Source: Deltaproteobacteria bacterium
GTDB lineage: Bacteria; Desulfobacterota; Desulfobulbia; Desulfobulbales; Desulfurivibrionaceae
DNA length: 64,000 bases
Assembly (NCBI GenBank): GCA_026388695.1
Contig: JAPLJH010000099.1
Coordinates: 1-64,000 of the forward strand
Direction of reading: 5' to 3'
Shown: piece after piece, positions 27,382 to 37,866 of the stretch
Numbering within the stretch: the stretch's first letter is position 1
Layout of the letters: every line of letters starts with the position of its first letter
The notes under the pieces: generated by a model
What the model saw: the letters and a program-made list of their open reading frames with translations, nothing else
Database searches by the model: none
What the model was told of the DNA's origin: nothing
Position numbers and translations under genes: made by a program

Positions 27382-28482
27382 CTATTTTTCTATCAACCCT
27401 TCGATCAGCACATCGTTGCCAAACCGCCGCACCTTGGTGGTGCTGAAACGGGGGGCATCGACAACCTGTTGCAAGCCCAAGGTGTCCAGAAGCGGCACCC
27501 CGTCTGCACCGATAAAGATCGGGGCCACAAAGATATTTACCTCGTCCACCAAACCGGCTCGCAAAAAAGCACCATGCACCCGGCTACCTCCTTCGACCAG
27601 AACGCTGGTGCACTGCGCCCGACCAAGCTCGCAGAGAACCGCTTCAAGATCAAGCTGGCCTGCACCATCGAGCCTGACCTGCTTGATGACTGCGCCTGCT
27701 CCGACCAGGGACTCAGCCCGTTTGGCATCCACATCCGGACCGCAAAAGATCCAGGTTGGGGAGGAGGACGCCTGGTGCAGCATCCTGGCGGTGAGCGGCA
27801 ACCTGAGGGCGGTGTCCAGAATAACCCGCAACGGGTCCTTACCCTTGCGACCAGACAATCTCGTGGTAAGAGCGGGATCATCGGCCAAGGCAGTGCCGCT
27901 GCCAATAAGGATGGCGTCCACCCGATCCCGCAGACGATGCACCTGACGCCAGGATTGCTCGTTGGTGATCCAAGCACTCTGGCCAGAGCCAAGAGCCAAG
28001 CGCCCATCCAGACTCATCCCTGCCTTCATAATCACCCAGGGCAAGCCAGTGGTGACATGTTTGCTGAAGGGGTGGTTGAAGCTCCGGCATTCCTCGACCA
28101 ATACACCCTGCGCAACCTCAACCCCTTGGGCAGCAAGAGTCTTGCAACCGCCTCCCGCAACGAGCGGATTGGGGTCAAGCATGCCGACCACCACCCGCTT
28201 GATGCCGCTGGCTAAAATAGCCTGAGTGCAGGGAGGAGTCCGGCCCGTATGGTTGCAAGGTTCCAGGGTCACATAGATGGTGGCGCCTCTGGCTTTTGTC
28301 CCTGCCGCCCGGAGGGCATGCACCTCAGCATGGGGGGTTCCGGCCTGGTGATGATAGCCCGTGGCTATAAGCTTATTATTTTTGACAATGACCGCGCCGA
28401 CACAGGGGTTTGGCGAGGTGCGTCCCAGCCCTTTTTTCGCCTCCCTGATGGCCAGCTGCATCCAGGCGCGGTCGTCTTTCAT
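27382..28482 (-). CDS. ribD: bifunctional riboflavin deaminase/reductase RibD
   Basis: [33 protein letters not shown]-terminal reductase domain. Confidence 0.96.
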   Translation of the reverse strand: MKDDRAWMQLAIREAKKGLGRTSPNPCVGAVIVKNNKLIATGYHHQAGTPHAEVHALRAAGTKARGATIYVTLEPCNHTGRTPPCTQAILASGIKRVVVGMLDPNPLVAGGGCKTLAAQGVEVAQGVLVEECRSFNHPFSKHVTTGLPWVIMKAGMSLDGRLALGSGQSAWITNEQSWRQVHRLRDRVDAILIGSGTALADDPALTTRLSGRKGKDPLRVILDTALRLPLTARMLHQASSSPTWIFCGPDVDAKRAESLVGAGAVIKQVRLDGAGQLDLEAVLCELGRAQCTSVLVEGGSRVHGAFLRAGLVDEVNIFVAPIFIGADGVPLLDTLGLQQVVDAPRFSTTKVRRFGNDVLIEGLIEK

Positions 28483-28949
28483 TCCGCTGTTTCTTCCGGG
28501 CCGCCCAGCATGCCTTTCAACTCGGCCATAAATTCGCTCAAATCCTTGAACTGCCGGTAGACGGAGGCAAAACGGACATAGGCCACGCCGTCAAGCTTGC
28601 GTAAGCCGTCCATAACCCGCTCGCCAACAAGCCTCACCGGGATCTCGCGTTCGCCCATGTCCTGAAGCTCCCGCTCCAGGGAATCGACAAACTCATCGAT
28701 CTGCTCCATGCTGACCGGCCGCTTCTCGCAGGCCTTCTGTAGACCTTCCACCACCTTGTGTCGGTCCCAAGCCTCGCGGCGCCCATCCTTCTTGATCAAC
28801 ATGGGCATGGTCACTTCAAGCCGCTCGTAGGTAGTAAACCTGCGACTACAGGCATCGCACATCCGACGACGACGGGTGATGGTAAAATCCTTGTTCAGGC
28901 GGGAGTCAACAACCCGGTTTTCCAGATGACCGCAATACGGACATTTCAT
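28479..28949 (-). CDS. nrdR: transcriptional repressor NrdR
   Basis: [17 protein letters not shown]...[20 protein letters not shown]-cone. Confidence 0.96.
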   Translation of the reverse strand: MKCPYCGHLENRVVDSRLNKDFTITRRRRMCDACSRRFTTYERLEVTMPMLIKKDGRREAWDRHKVVEGLQKACEKRPVSMEQIDEFVDSLERELQDMGEREIPVRLVGERVMDGLRKLDGVAYVRFASVYRQFKDLSEFMAELKGMLGGPEETAE

Positions 28950-28998
28950 AACTTCGCCTTAACGGAGTCTGCGCCGGGGCAGGATTGAGGCCAGACCG

Positions 28999-29448
28999 CT
29001 ACCCCAGCTGGACAACAGGAACTTTGGCTTCGGCCAACAGCAAAGAGGAAAGGTTGTCGGCATATCCCTCTTTATAATAGATTTTTTCAATTCGTGCATT
29101 GATCAGCATCTTGCTACAGATGGAGCAGGGCATATTGGTGCAGTACAGGGTGGCGCCCTCAATACTGAAACCGTGCAACGCCGCCTGGATAATGGAGTTC
29201 TGCTCGGCATGCAGACCGCGACAGAGTTCATGCCGCTCCCCGGAGGGAATCCCCTGCTGCTCCCGCAGGCAGCCGATATCCAAACAATGGCTGACCTTGG
29301 CCGGGGCTCCGTTGTAGCCTGTGGCGATGATGCGCTTGTCCCGCACCAGAATCGCGCCAACCTTACGACGGAGACAGGTTGAACGCTGGGCCACCATCTC
29401 GGTGATCCCCATGAAATATTCGTCCCAGGACGGGCGGGTGTCTGTCAT
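28999..29448 (-). CDS. dCMP deaminase family protein
   Basis: [47 protein letters not shown]. Confidence 0.92.
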   Translation of the reverse strand: MTDTRPSWDEYFMGITEMVAQRSTCLRRKVGAILVRDKRIIATGYNGAPAKVSHCLDIGCLREQQGIPSGERHELCRGLHAEQNSIIQAALHGFSIEGATLYCTNMPCSICSKMLINARIEKIYYKEGYADNLSSLLLAEAKVPVVQLG

Positions 29449-29454
29449 GATCGA

Positions 29455-30726
29455 TTACTCGCTGTCCCGCGCCATGTCAGGATACAGGGGAAAAGTATCG
29501 CACAGGGCGCGAACTTCAAGCCTGATGGCGTTCAAGGCTGCCTTGTTCTGCCGATTTTCAATGGCCCGGTTGATCCAATCGGCCACCTTGGCCATTTCCG
29601 GCTCCTTGAGACCACGGGTGGTCACAGCTGGCGTACCGATACGCACCCCGCTGGTGACAAAGCGGCTTTGCTGGTCAAAGGGGATGGCATTTTTGTTGAC
29701 GGTGAGACCGGCTTCCTCCAAGGCCTCTTCCGACTCCTTGCCGGTTGCCCCCTTGTTGCTCAGATCAACGAGAAGCAAGTGGTTGTCGGTGCCGCCGGAA
29801 ACCAGACGAAAGCCGTGACGAACCAGCCCTTCCCCCAAAGCCTGGGCGTTTTTGACAACCTGGACCTGATCCTGCTTGAATTTCTCCCCCATGGCCTCTT
29901 TGAAGGCCACGGCCTTGGCCGCGATGACATGCACCAGCGGCCCGCCTTGAATGCCCGGAAAGATCTTGCTGTCCAATTTTTTGCCGAACTCGGCCTTGGC
30001 AAGGATCAGACCGCCCCGCGGACCCCGCAAGGTCTTATGCGTGGTGGTCGTGACAAAATCGGCGTACGGCACCGGTGAGGGGTGGACCCCGGCCGCCACC
30101 AGCCCCGCGATATGAGCCATATCCACCATGAACAGGGCGCCGATCTTATCGGCTATGGCGCGGAACCCGGCAAAATCAATAACCCTGGGGTAGGCGCTCG
30201 CTCCGGCCACGATCATCTTCGGCCTCTGCTCAAGGGCGATGCGCTCCACCTCGGCCATGTCGATACGCTCGGTTTCCCGGCTCACCCCGTAAGAAACAAA
30301 CTTGTAGAGCTGCCCGGAAAAATTCACCCCTGCCCCGTGGGTGAGATGGCCGCCGTGGGCCAAATCCATGCCCAGAACTATATCCCCCGGCTGCAGCGAG
30401 GAGAAATAGACCGCCATGTTGGCCTGGCTGCCGGAATGGGGCTGGACATTGGCGTATTCGGCCCCAAAGATCTTCAGCGCCCGCTCGATGGCCAAGGATT
30501 CGATCTGGTCGGCGTATTCGCAGCCGCCATAGTAGCGCTTTCCAGGATAGCCCTCGGCGTACTTGTTGGTAAAAATGGAGCCCTGGGCCTCAAGCACCGC
30601 CTCGCTGACAATATTCTCGGAAGCAATCAGTTCGAGCTGATTACTCTGTCGTGCCAACTCATGGCGGATGGAACGGTACACATCCGGATCACTCTCTTTC
30701 AAATACGACACAGCAGTATCCTTCAT
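29455..30726 (-). CDS. glyA: serine hydroxymethyltransferase
   Basis: [43 protein letters not shown]. Confidence 0.97.
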   Translation of the reverse strand: MKDTAVSYLKESDPDVYRSIRHELARQSNQLELIASENIVSEAVLEAQGSIFTNKYAEGYPGKRYYGGCEYADQIESLAIERALKIFGAEYANVQPHSGSQANMAVYFSSLQPGDIVLGMDLAHGGHLTHGAGVNFSGQLYKFVSYGVSRETERIDMAEVERIALEQRPKMIVAGASAYPRVIDFAGFRAIADKIGALFMVDMAHIAGLVAAGVHPSPVPYADFVTTTTHKTLRGPRGGLILAKAEFGKKLDSKIFPGIQGGPLVHVIAAKAVAFKEAMGEKFKQDQVQVVKNAQALGEGLVRHGFRLVSGGTDNHLLLVDLSNKGATGKESEEALEEAGLTVNKNAIPFDQQSRFVTSGVRIGTPAVTTRGLKEPEMAKVADWINRAIENRQNKAALNAIRLEVRALCDTFPLYPDMARDSE

Positions 30727-30856
30727 GGTTATTTATGGGTTGAAAACCGCGCCCGCAATATTCAGATAAAATAATCACGGCCGAAAAATTACTCCAGGTA
30801 ATTCCGGCCGCGCAATGAAAACCGTGCATGGGGTCTACAACAGGCAGACCCGTTTT

Positions 30857-31279
30857 CTAGAACATGTCAATCCGCCGCTGGTGCCTGCCCCCGGCAAATT
30901 CCGTGCTGACCCAAGCCCGGACTATTTCCGCAGCCAGACCGGGGCCGATAACCCTGGCGCCAAGACAAAGCACGTTGGCGTCATTGTGCTCCCGGCTCAT
31001 TTGCGCGGTAAACAACTCGTTGCCCAGGGCCGCCCGAATCCCCTCGAAACGGTTGGCCACCATGGACATACCGACCCCGGTACCGCAGATCAGAATCCCG
31101 CGCTCACAGCTACCGTTCTGCACCTGGGCACAGACAGCCTTGGCAAAGTCCGGGTAATCGACAGACTCGGTGGAAAAACAGCCCTTGTCATCCACCGTGT
31201 GCCCCATCTCTTGAAGGAGCGGAACGATTTCTCCCTTCAGACTGATACCGCCGTGATCGCAACCGATGGCAATCTTCAC
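30857..31279 (-). CDS. rpiB: ribose-5-phosphate isomerase B
   Basis: GTG start giving MKIAIGCDHGGISLK; CGTGVGMSMVANR; GTGA overlap with fabF stop. Confidence 0.93.
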   Translation of the reverse strand: MKIAIGCDHGGISLKGEIVPLLQEMGHTVDDKGCFSTESVDYPDFAKAVCAQVQNGSCERGILICGTGVGMSMVANRFEGIRAALGNELFTAQMSREHNDANVLCLGARVIGPGLAAEIVRAWVSTEFAGGRHQRRIDMF

Positions 31280-32538
31280 GATTTCGCCTCGTATTGCTTC
31301 ATGATCAAAACCGCATTGGTCCCGCCAAAACCAAAAGAATTGGACATGGCGGCCCGAATTTTCATCTTGCGGGCCTGATTGGGGACATAATCCAGATCGC
31401 ACTCAGGACTGGGGTTTTCCAGATTCATGGTCGGCGGGGCAATCTGGTGCTTGATGGACAGTGCAGTAAAGACCGCTTCGATGCCCCCTGCCCCGCCCAG
31501 CATATGGCCGGTCATGGACTTAGTCGAACTAATGGCCAGTTTATAAGCCTGATCGCCAAATGCCGTTTTAATGGCCCTGGTTTCCACCACATCGTTCAAC
31601 GGGGTCGAGGTACCATGGGCGTTGATATAGTCAACATCTTCCGGACGCATGCCCGCATCCTTGAGGGCCATCTGCATGCAGCGGGACGCTCCGTTGCCAT
31701 CTTCGGGAGGGGCGGCCATATGGTAGCCATCGCTGCTCAGACCGTACCCGGCAACCTCGGCATAGATCTTGGCGCCACGGGCCACGGCATGCTCCAACTC
31801 TTCGAGGATGAGCACACCGGCCCCTTCGGAGATAATAAAACCGTCCCGGTCCCGATCAAAGGGGCGGGAGGCTTTTTCCGGCTGATCATTGCGGGTGGAC
31901 AACGCCTTCATCGCGTGAAAGCCGCCAACCGCCAGAGGACAGATCACCGATTCGCTACCGCCGGTAACGGCTACATCGCATTCATCGTTGACGATGGAGC
32001 GAAACGCCTCGCCTACGGCATGGGTGCCTGCGGCACAGGCGGTGGTAAGACACAAATTCGGCCCCCTGGTCCCGTAAATAATGGAGATCTGCCCGGCACC
32101 CATATTGGGGATAACCATGGGAATAAAAAAGGGGGTAATGCGCTTGGTCCCCTTTTCCATGGCCACCTGATGGTATTTTTCGATGGTGGGCAGACCGCCG
32201 AGCCCGCAGCCCATGATGCTTCCGATCCGGGGCGCGTTTTCGTCAGTTATCGGGAGGTCGGCATCTCGCAAAGCTTCCCCTGCCGCCGCAACAGCGTACT
32301 GGACAAACAGGTCGAGGTGCTTGGCGACTTTCTTGTCGATATGGTCTTCGACCTGAAAATCCTTGACCTCGGCGGCGATGTTAACTCCGACCTCGCTGGC
32401 GTCGAACCGGGTAATCGGGCCGATGCCGCTCTTGCCTGCACACAGCGCACTCCAGGTTTTCTCCACGCCTGTTCCCAGGGGAGTAACCAGTCCAACTCCT
32501 GTGACCACGACTCTTCTGCCCACGCTGATCCTCGCCAT
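31276..32538 (-). CDS. fabF: 3-oxoacyl-ACP synthase II
   Basis: RRVVVTGVGLVTPLG; TTACAAGTHAVGEA; NAHGTSTPLND; SFGFGGTNAV. Confidence 0.96.
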   Translation of the reverse strand: MARISVGRRVVVTGVGLVTPLGTGVEKTWSALCAGKSGIGPITRFDASEVGVNIAAEVKDFQVEDHIDKKVAKHLDLFVQYAVAAAGEALRDADLPITDENAPRIGSIMGCGLGGLPTIEKYHQVAMEKGTKRITPFFIPMVIPNMGAGQISIIYGTRGPNLCLTTACAAGTHAVGEAFRSIVNDECDVAVTGGSESVICPLAVGGFHAMKALSTRNDQPEKASRPFDRDRDGFIISEGAGVLILEELEHAVARGAKIYAEVAGYGLSSDGYHMAAPPEDGNGASRCMQMALKDAGMRPEDVDYINAHGTSTPLNDVVETRAIKTAFGDQAYKLAISSTKSMTGHMLGGAGGIEAVFTALSIKHQIAPPTMNLENPSPECDLDYVPNQARKMKIRAAMSNSFGFGGTNAVLIMKQYEAKS

Positions 32539-32642
32539 ACTGTTTGCAGAGAAAGAACAGCCCTGGCAGGCGCAATCACCTACCAAGGTCAGCCCTCAGT
32601 TGTTCCGCTTAGATACCTGCTACCGACAAAAAACTGTTCGGA

Positions 32643-32876
32643 TCAACCGGCAACCTTGTTGACATGGTCGATGGCGTTCTGCACGGTGGTGATCTTTTCC
32701 GCAACGTCATCGGCGATCTCAATATCAAACGCCTCTTCCATGGCCATGATCAGCTCAACCAAATCAAGGGAGTCAGCACCCAAATCATCAATAAAAGAGG
32801 CCCCCGGTACAACCTTATCTTTATCAACACTCAGCTGCTCGGCAATGATATCAATGAGTTTTTCCTGTACAGACAT
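32643..32876 (-). CDS. acpP: acyl carrier protein
   Basis: [19 protein letters not shown]. Confidence 0.97.
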   Translation of the reverse strand: MSVQEKLIDIIAEQLSVDKDKVVPGASFIDDLGADSLDLVELIMAMEEAFDIEIADDVAEKITTVQNAIDHVNKVAG

Positions 32877-32939
32877 GATCTTTTTCTCCTTGCTTGTTTT
32901 ACGGTAACATCTTACCAAGATTCGTTCTTACAATATATA

Positions 32940-33683
32940 TCACATAAACATGCCGCCATTGACATGGATAAACTGCCCTGTCACATAGCGCGCATCGTCA
33001 GACGCCAGATAGACTACGGCTCCGGCAATGTCCTCCGCCTCGCCCAACACTCCCATGGGGATCTCGTTCCTGATGACATCAGTGACCTCTTCGGATAAAT
33101 CCTTGGTCATGTCGGTGACAATGTAACCAGGGGCCACGCCGTTCACCGTGATCCCACGGGAGGCAAGCTCCTTGGCCACGGATTTGGTGAAACCGACAAT
33201 CCCTGCCTTAGCGGCCGCGTAGTTGGCCTGCCCGGCATTGCCGGCAAAACCGATCACCGAGGTGATGTTGATGACCCGCCCCCAGCGCTGTTTCATCATG
33301 GCCCGACTCACCGCCTTGGTGCAGAGAAATACGCCCTTGAGATTGGTGTTGAGCACCTCGTCCCACTGCTCGTCCTTCATCTTCATGAGCAGGCCGTCAC
33401 GGGTGATTCCAGCGTTGTTCACCAGAATATCCACCCGACCATGCGCATCAATGATTTTCTTGAAAGCAGCATCGATCTCGTCTGCAACCGCGACGTTGAA
33501 CTGGCACGCTTCGGCCTTGCCGCCCGCGCGCTGGATACTCTGCACCGTCTCGTCAGCTGCGGCAGGGTTGCTCACATAATTGACAATGACCGTGGCGCCA
33601 AGTGCTGCCAAGCGCTGACAGATAGCCCTGCCAATACCCCTGCTTCCCCCAGTGACTACGGCAATTTTTCCACTCAGACTCAT
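32940..33683 (-). CDS. fabG: 3-oxoacyl-ACP reductase
   Basis: VTGGSRGIGRAI; LVNNAGITRDGLLMKMKDEQWDEVL; YAAAKAG. Confidence 0.96.
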   Translation of the reverse strand: MSLSGKIAVVTGGSRGIGRAICQRLAALGATVIVNYVSNPAAADETVQSIQRAGGKAEACQFNVAVADEIDAAFKKIIDAHGRVDILVNNAGITRDGLLMKMKDEQWDEVLNTNLKGVFLCTKAVSRAMMKQRWGRVINITSVIGFAGNAGQANYAAAKAGIVGFTKSVAKELASRGITVNGVAPGYIVTDMTKDLSEEVTDVIRNEIPMGVLGEAEDIAGAVVYLASDDARYVTGQFIHVNGGMFM

Positions 33684-34873
33684 GCGCTCTTCCTATCTTT
33701 AAATTTCGCGATAAGCTTCGGCACGATCTCAAATACGTCACCGACAATGCCGTAGGTAGCCACATCAAAAATCGGAGCATCGGCGTCACGGTTGATGGCG
33801 ATAATGGTATCGGCAGACTGCATCCCGACCAAATGCTGAATCGCACCGGAGATCCCGCAGGCAATATAGATTTTAGGAGCCACGGTCTTGCCGGTCTGTC
33901 CAACCTGGTGGGGATAGGGGATCCAGCCGCTGTCCACCGCAGCCCGGGAGGCGGCAACCGCCCCGCCCAGCACATCGGCCAGTTCGCGGATCATGGCAAA
34001 GCCCTTCTCGTTTTCCAAGCCCCGACCGCCGGCCACGACAATATCAGCCTCGGAAAGGTTCACCCGGTCAAGATCTTCCACCACCGACTCAAGCACCTTC
34101 ACGCGGGGCTTAAGCAGGGATTGGTCCAGATTCACTGTAATGATTTCCCCTTTTCGCCCAGCATCTATGGGAAGGGGCTTCATCACCAGCGGCCGTACCG
34201 TGGAAATCTGCGGGCGAGTATGCGGGCAGATAATGGTAGCCATGATGTTGCCGCCAAAGGCCGGACGGGTCTGGAGCAGTGCCCCATCCTCATCGCGGAT
34301 CGCCAAATCCGTACAATCGGCGGTGAGGCCGGTGGCGAGGGTGGTGGCAACCCGGGGAATAAAGGATCTGCCGATGGCCGTGGCACCCGCAAGAATAATC
34401 TCGGGCCTATGTTGTTTGGCCAGCGCACTCAAGGCGTTGCCATAGGCGTCATCGGTAAAAGAGGCTAAGGCCGGATCATCAACAACAAACACCTTGTCGG
34501 CGCCGTAGGCGACGAGCTCTTCAGCCATGCTCTCGATTTTTGAACCCAAGAGCACAGCGGAAAGGGAAACCCCTCTTTTTTCGGCCAGCTTTCGCCCAGC
34601 CCCAAGCAGCTCCAGGGCAACGGGGGCGAGCCTGCCATGACGGCATTCTGCATAGACCCAAACCCCGGACCAGTCGGCCAGGTTGCCCTGGGTTGCCTTT
34701 TCCTCTCTTTCGATGGAAAGAGCGCCAACCTCGCAGACATCAACGCAACTGCCGCACAGGGTACAGGTATCACCGACCACGGCAACACCACCTTCAACCT
34801 TGATTGCCCCAAAGGTACAGGTACTTTCACAAACACCACAACCTATACAGGCTTCTATATCAATCTGTAGCAT
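33680..34873 (-). CDS. etfA: electron transfer flavoprotein alpha subunit with N-terminal 2x[4Fe-4S] ferredoxin domain
   Basis: CIGCGVCESTCTFGAI...CTLCGSCVDVCEVGAL fused to ETF alpha (VGQTGKTVAPKIYIACGISGAIQHLVGM). Confidence 0.93.
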   Translation of the reverse strand: MLQIDIEACIGCGVCESTCTFGAIKVEGGVAVVGDTCTLCGSCVDVCEVGALSIEREEKATQGNLADWSGVWVYAECRHGRLAPVALELLGAGRKLAEKRGVSLSAVLLGSKIESMAEELVAYGADKVFVVDDPALASFTDDAYGNALSALAKQHRPEIILAGATAIGRSFIPRVATTLATGLTADCTDLAIRDEDGALLQTRPAFGGNIMATIICPHTRPQISTVRPLVMKPLPIDAGRKGEIITVNLDQSLLKPRVKVLESVVEDLDRVNLSEADIVVAGGRGLENEKGFAMIRELADVLGGAVAASRAAVDSGWIPYPHQVGQTGKTVAPKIYIACGISGAIQHLVGMQSADTIIAINRDADAPIFDVATYGIVGDVFEIVPKLIAKFKDRKSA

Positions 34874-34896
34874 GGAGAATCTCGTTCGTCTGAAGT

Positions 34897-35676
34897 CTAC
34901 AGGAGGGGCGACAATTTTTCATACAGCTGGTCAACCTGTTCACTGGCCGTGCCGCCCAGCATGGCCCGAGCCCCTTTCAATTCTGGAGAAAAGACTTTGA
35001 CCACTTGGGTAGTTGAGCCTTTGAGTCCCAACTGTTCGAGGTCTGCCTCGATATCCACCGCAGTCAGCTTGGTGATATCAATCTTTTTCGCCTTCATCTT
35101 TCCCTTGAGGGAAGGAATCCTGGGCTCATTAATCTCTTTGACCACGGTGAACAGTGCGGGCAGAGGCACCTCTACCAGGTCGTACCCGTCATCCATGAGA
35201 CGTTCTGCCTGGATGGTATTGGCGGTGCACTCATTGATCTTGCGCACATAGGCGACAAAGGGGATATCAAGACGCTCTGCCAGACCGGGGCCTACCTGGG
35301 CAGTATCCCCATCAATGGCCTGCTTGCCACAAAGGATAAGATCGAAATCATCGATCTTTTTAATGGCTTGAGACAGGGTATAGGTGGTCGCCCAGGTGTC
35401 CGCCCCGGCAAAGGCACGATCAGAAACGAGCACCGCTTCATCCGCCCCGCAGGACACCGCCTCACGCAGCATCTCTTCTGCCTGGGGAGGCCCCATACTG
35501 AGCACGGTTACCGTGCCGCCGTGCTGCTCCTTGAGGCGAACCGCTTCCTCAAGGGCATGGCGGTCGTACGGATTCATGATGGCTTGCACCCCTTCTCTGG
35601 AAAGGGTGTTGGTCTTGGGGTCCAGGCGGACATCCTTGGCGTCCGGAACCTGTTTTACGCAAACGATGATCTTCAT
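34897..35676 (-). CDS. etfB: electron transfer flavoprotein beta subunit
   Basis: MKIIVCVKQVPD; DRAFAGADTWATT; CGKQAIDGDTAQVGP. Confidence 0.94.
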   Translation of the reverse strand: MKIIVCVKQVPDAKDVRLDPKTNTLSREGVQAIMNPYDRHALEEAVRLKEQHGGTVTVLSMGPPQAEEMLREAVSCGADEAVLVSDRAFAGADTWATTYTLSQAIKKIDDFDLILCGKQAIDGDTAQVGPGLAERLDIPFVAYVRKINECTANTIQAERLMDDGYDLVEVPLPALFTVVKEINEPRIPSLKGKMKAKKIDITKLTAVDIEADLEQLGLKGSTTQVVKVFSPELKGARAMLGGTASEQVDQLYEKLSPLL

Positions 35677-36830
35677 GAGGACCTCATATACTCCTTGTTG
35701 AGTTCCTGCCCGATAACATTACGCTGGATCTGATTGGTGCCCTCGTAGATCTGGAGGATCTTGGCGTCACGCATCATTTTCTCCACCGGATAATCACGCA
35801 TATACCCATAACCAGCAAGGACCTGGACCGCATCAACGGTAACCTTCATCGCCATGTCGGTGGCGAACACCTTGCACATGGAGGAGGCCTTGGACATGTC
35901 ATTCTTATGAGCGTCGATATGCTTGGCCGCAGAATATACCAAGGCGCGACCCGCCTCGACCTGGATGGCCATATCGGCCAGGATATGCTGCACCGCCTGG
36001 AAAGAAATAATGGGTTTACCGAACTGCACCCGCTGCTTGGCATAGGTAACCGCCTCATCCAAAGCGCCCTGCCCTAGGCCGACGCCGAGGATAGCAATGC
36101 CCGGGCGGGACTGATCCAAGGTCTTCATTACAGTGATAAAGCCCATGCCGATCCGACCAATAACCCGGTCCTTGGGAATACGACAGTCTTTAAAGATCAA
36201 TTCTCGGGTGGAAGAACAACGGATGCCCAGCTTCTTTTCCTTAACCCCGTAGGAAAAACCAGGGTCGGTATCCTCAACCACAAACATGGTGGCGCCGCGG
36301 GGCCCCTTGCTTTTGTCGGTGATGGCAATAACCGTATAGATCTGGGCCTCACCGGCATTGGTAATCCACTGCTTGGTGCCGTTAAGGATCCATTCGTCGC
36401 CATCGAGAACGGCGGTGGTCTGGATCCCGGAGGCATCGCTGCCAGCATTGGCCTCGGTAAGGGCAAACGCCGCCAATTTTTCGCCGCTGGCGATGAGAGG
36501 CATATATTTCTGTTTCAGCTCTTCGCTGCCAGAGATAAGAATCGGATATGCGCCCAAGGCGCTGGCGGCAAAGGCGGTGGCCACCCCGGTACAGCCACGG
36601 GCAAACTGTTCAAGGGCGAGGACAATGTCAAAACACCCCCCACCCAGGCCACCATATTCTTCAGGGATATAGAGGCCATATAAATCGGCCTTGGCGATAG
36701 CGTTTAAGATGTCCCGAGGATAGTCTTCGGTTTCATCCAATTCCGCCCTTTGCGGAACAATCATTTCATCGGTGATCTGCCGAGCAACATCAACGATCAT
36801 CTGCTGCTCTTCGCTCAAGAAATAATCCAC
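35673..36830 (-). CDS. acyl-CoA dehydrogenase
   Basis: FALTEANAGSDASGIQTTA; KQWITNAG; catalytic Glu context QIYEGTNQIQRNVIGQ. Confidence 0.94.
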   Translation of the reverse strand: MDYFLSEEQQMIVDVARQITDEMIVPQRAELDETEDYPRDILNAIAKADLYGLYIPEEYGGLGGGCFDIVLALEQFARGCTGVATAFAASALGAYPILISGSEELKQKYMPLIASGEKLAAFALTEANAGSDASGIQTTAVLDGDEWILNGTKQWITNAGEAQIYTVIAITDKSKGPRGATMFVVEDTDPGFSYGVKEKKLGIRCSSTRELIFKDCRIPKDRVIGRIGMGFITVMKTLDQSRPGIAILGVGLGQGALDEAVTYAKQRVQFGKPIISFQAVQHILADMAIQVEAGRALVYSAAKHIDAHKNDMSKASSMCKVFATDMAMKVTVDAVQVLAGYGYMRDYPVEKMMRDAKILQIYEGTNQIQRNVIGQELNKEYMRSS

Positions 36831-36888
36831 TCTGCCCCCTTGTCCTCAATTACTTTGATATATGCGGTTGGAACGGCGCTCCCTGTGC

Positions 36889-37866
36889 CTACCATCTGAC
36901 CAAGGCTGCACCCCAGGTAAAACCGCCGCCAAAAGTGCAGATGAGAAGCAGATCTCCCTGCTGCAATCGGCCTTCCCGGTTCGCCTCGTCCATGGCAATC
37001 GGCACGGTCGCCGCCGATGTATTACCATATTTGTGCACATTAATATAGATTTTTTCGAGCGGCACACGGAGGTGATCCGCCAGGCTTTTCAAGATGCGAA
37101 TATTTGCCTGATGGGGCACAACGAGGGAGATGTCAGCGATGGTAAGAGTCTCTTTTTCAAGGACGGCTGTGATGGCCTCCGCCATGGCCCGAACCGCGTA
37201 GCGGAAAACATCCTTACCCGCCATCTTGATGAAGGACCCATCACTTTTCTGGAGACAAAGATCAGGGTTCAGACTGGGAGCGCTGTCCATATGGAGCAAC
37301 TCCCACAACCGGCCATCCGCATAGAGCTGACTCGCCAAGATTCCCCGGCCATGATCGTTGCCTGTCACCAGACAGGCCCCAGCTCCATCCCCGAAAAGCA
37401 CACAGGTATTGCGGTCCTGCCAGTTGGTCCGGGCGGAAAGATTCTCCGCGCCGATCACCAGAATTTTCATGTCCGGGTTATGATGGATATATTTGTCGGC
37501 GAGATCAAGGCCATAGAGGAAGCCGGAACAAGCGGCGTTGATGTCAAAGGCAAAGGCGTTGACAGCCTCCAACTCCTTCTGCACAAGACAGGCACAGGAG
37601 GGCATGGCCTTTTCACAGGAAATCGTCCCGAGGACGATCATGTCAACCTCTGCTGGGGTTACCCCGGCCATGTCCAGGGCGCGGCGGGCCGCCACGCTGG
37701 CCAACTTGGAGGTCTCCTCACCTGCCTGGGCAATATGCCGAGTCTTGATGCCTGTCCTGGTGGTAATCCACTCATCGGAGGTATCGACCATCTTTTCCAG
37801 ATCCTCATTGGTGAGGATCCTTTCCGGCAGGCAAGAGCCTGTCCCGATGATAACCGCACGGCTCAT
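36889..37866 (-). CDS. fabH: 3-oxoacyl-ACP synthase III
   Basis: NAACSGFLYGLDLADKY; VPHQANIRILKSLA; FGGGFTWGAAL. Confidence 0.96.
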   Translation of the reverse strand: MSRAVIIGTGSCLPERILTNEDLEKMVDTSDEWITTRTGIKTRHIAQAGEETSKLASVAARRALDMAGVTPAEVDMIVLGTISCEKAMPSCACLVQKELEAVNAFAFDINAACSGFLYGLDLADKYIHHNPDMKILVIGAENLSARTNWQDRNTCVLFGDGAGACLVTGNDHGRGILASQLYADGRLWELLHMDSAPSLNPDLCLQKSDGSFIKMAGKDVFRYAVRAMAEAITAVLEKETLTIADISLVVPHQANIRILKSLADHLRVPLEKIYINVHKYGNTSAATVPIAMDEANREGRLQQGDLLLICTFGGGFTWGAALVRW

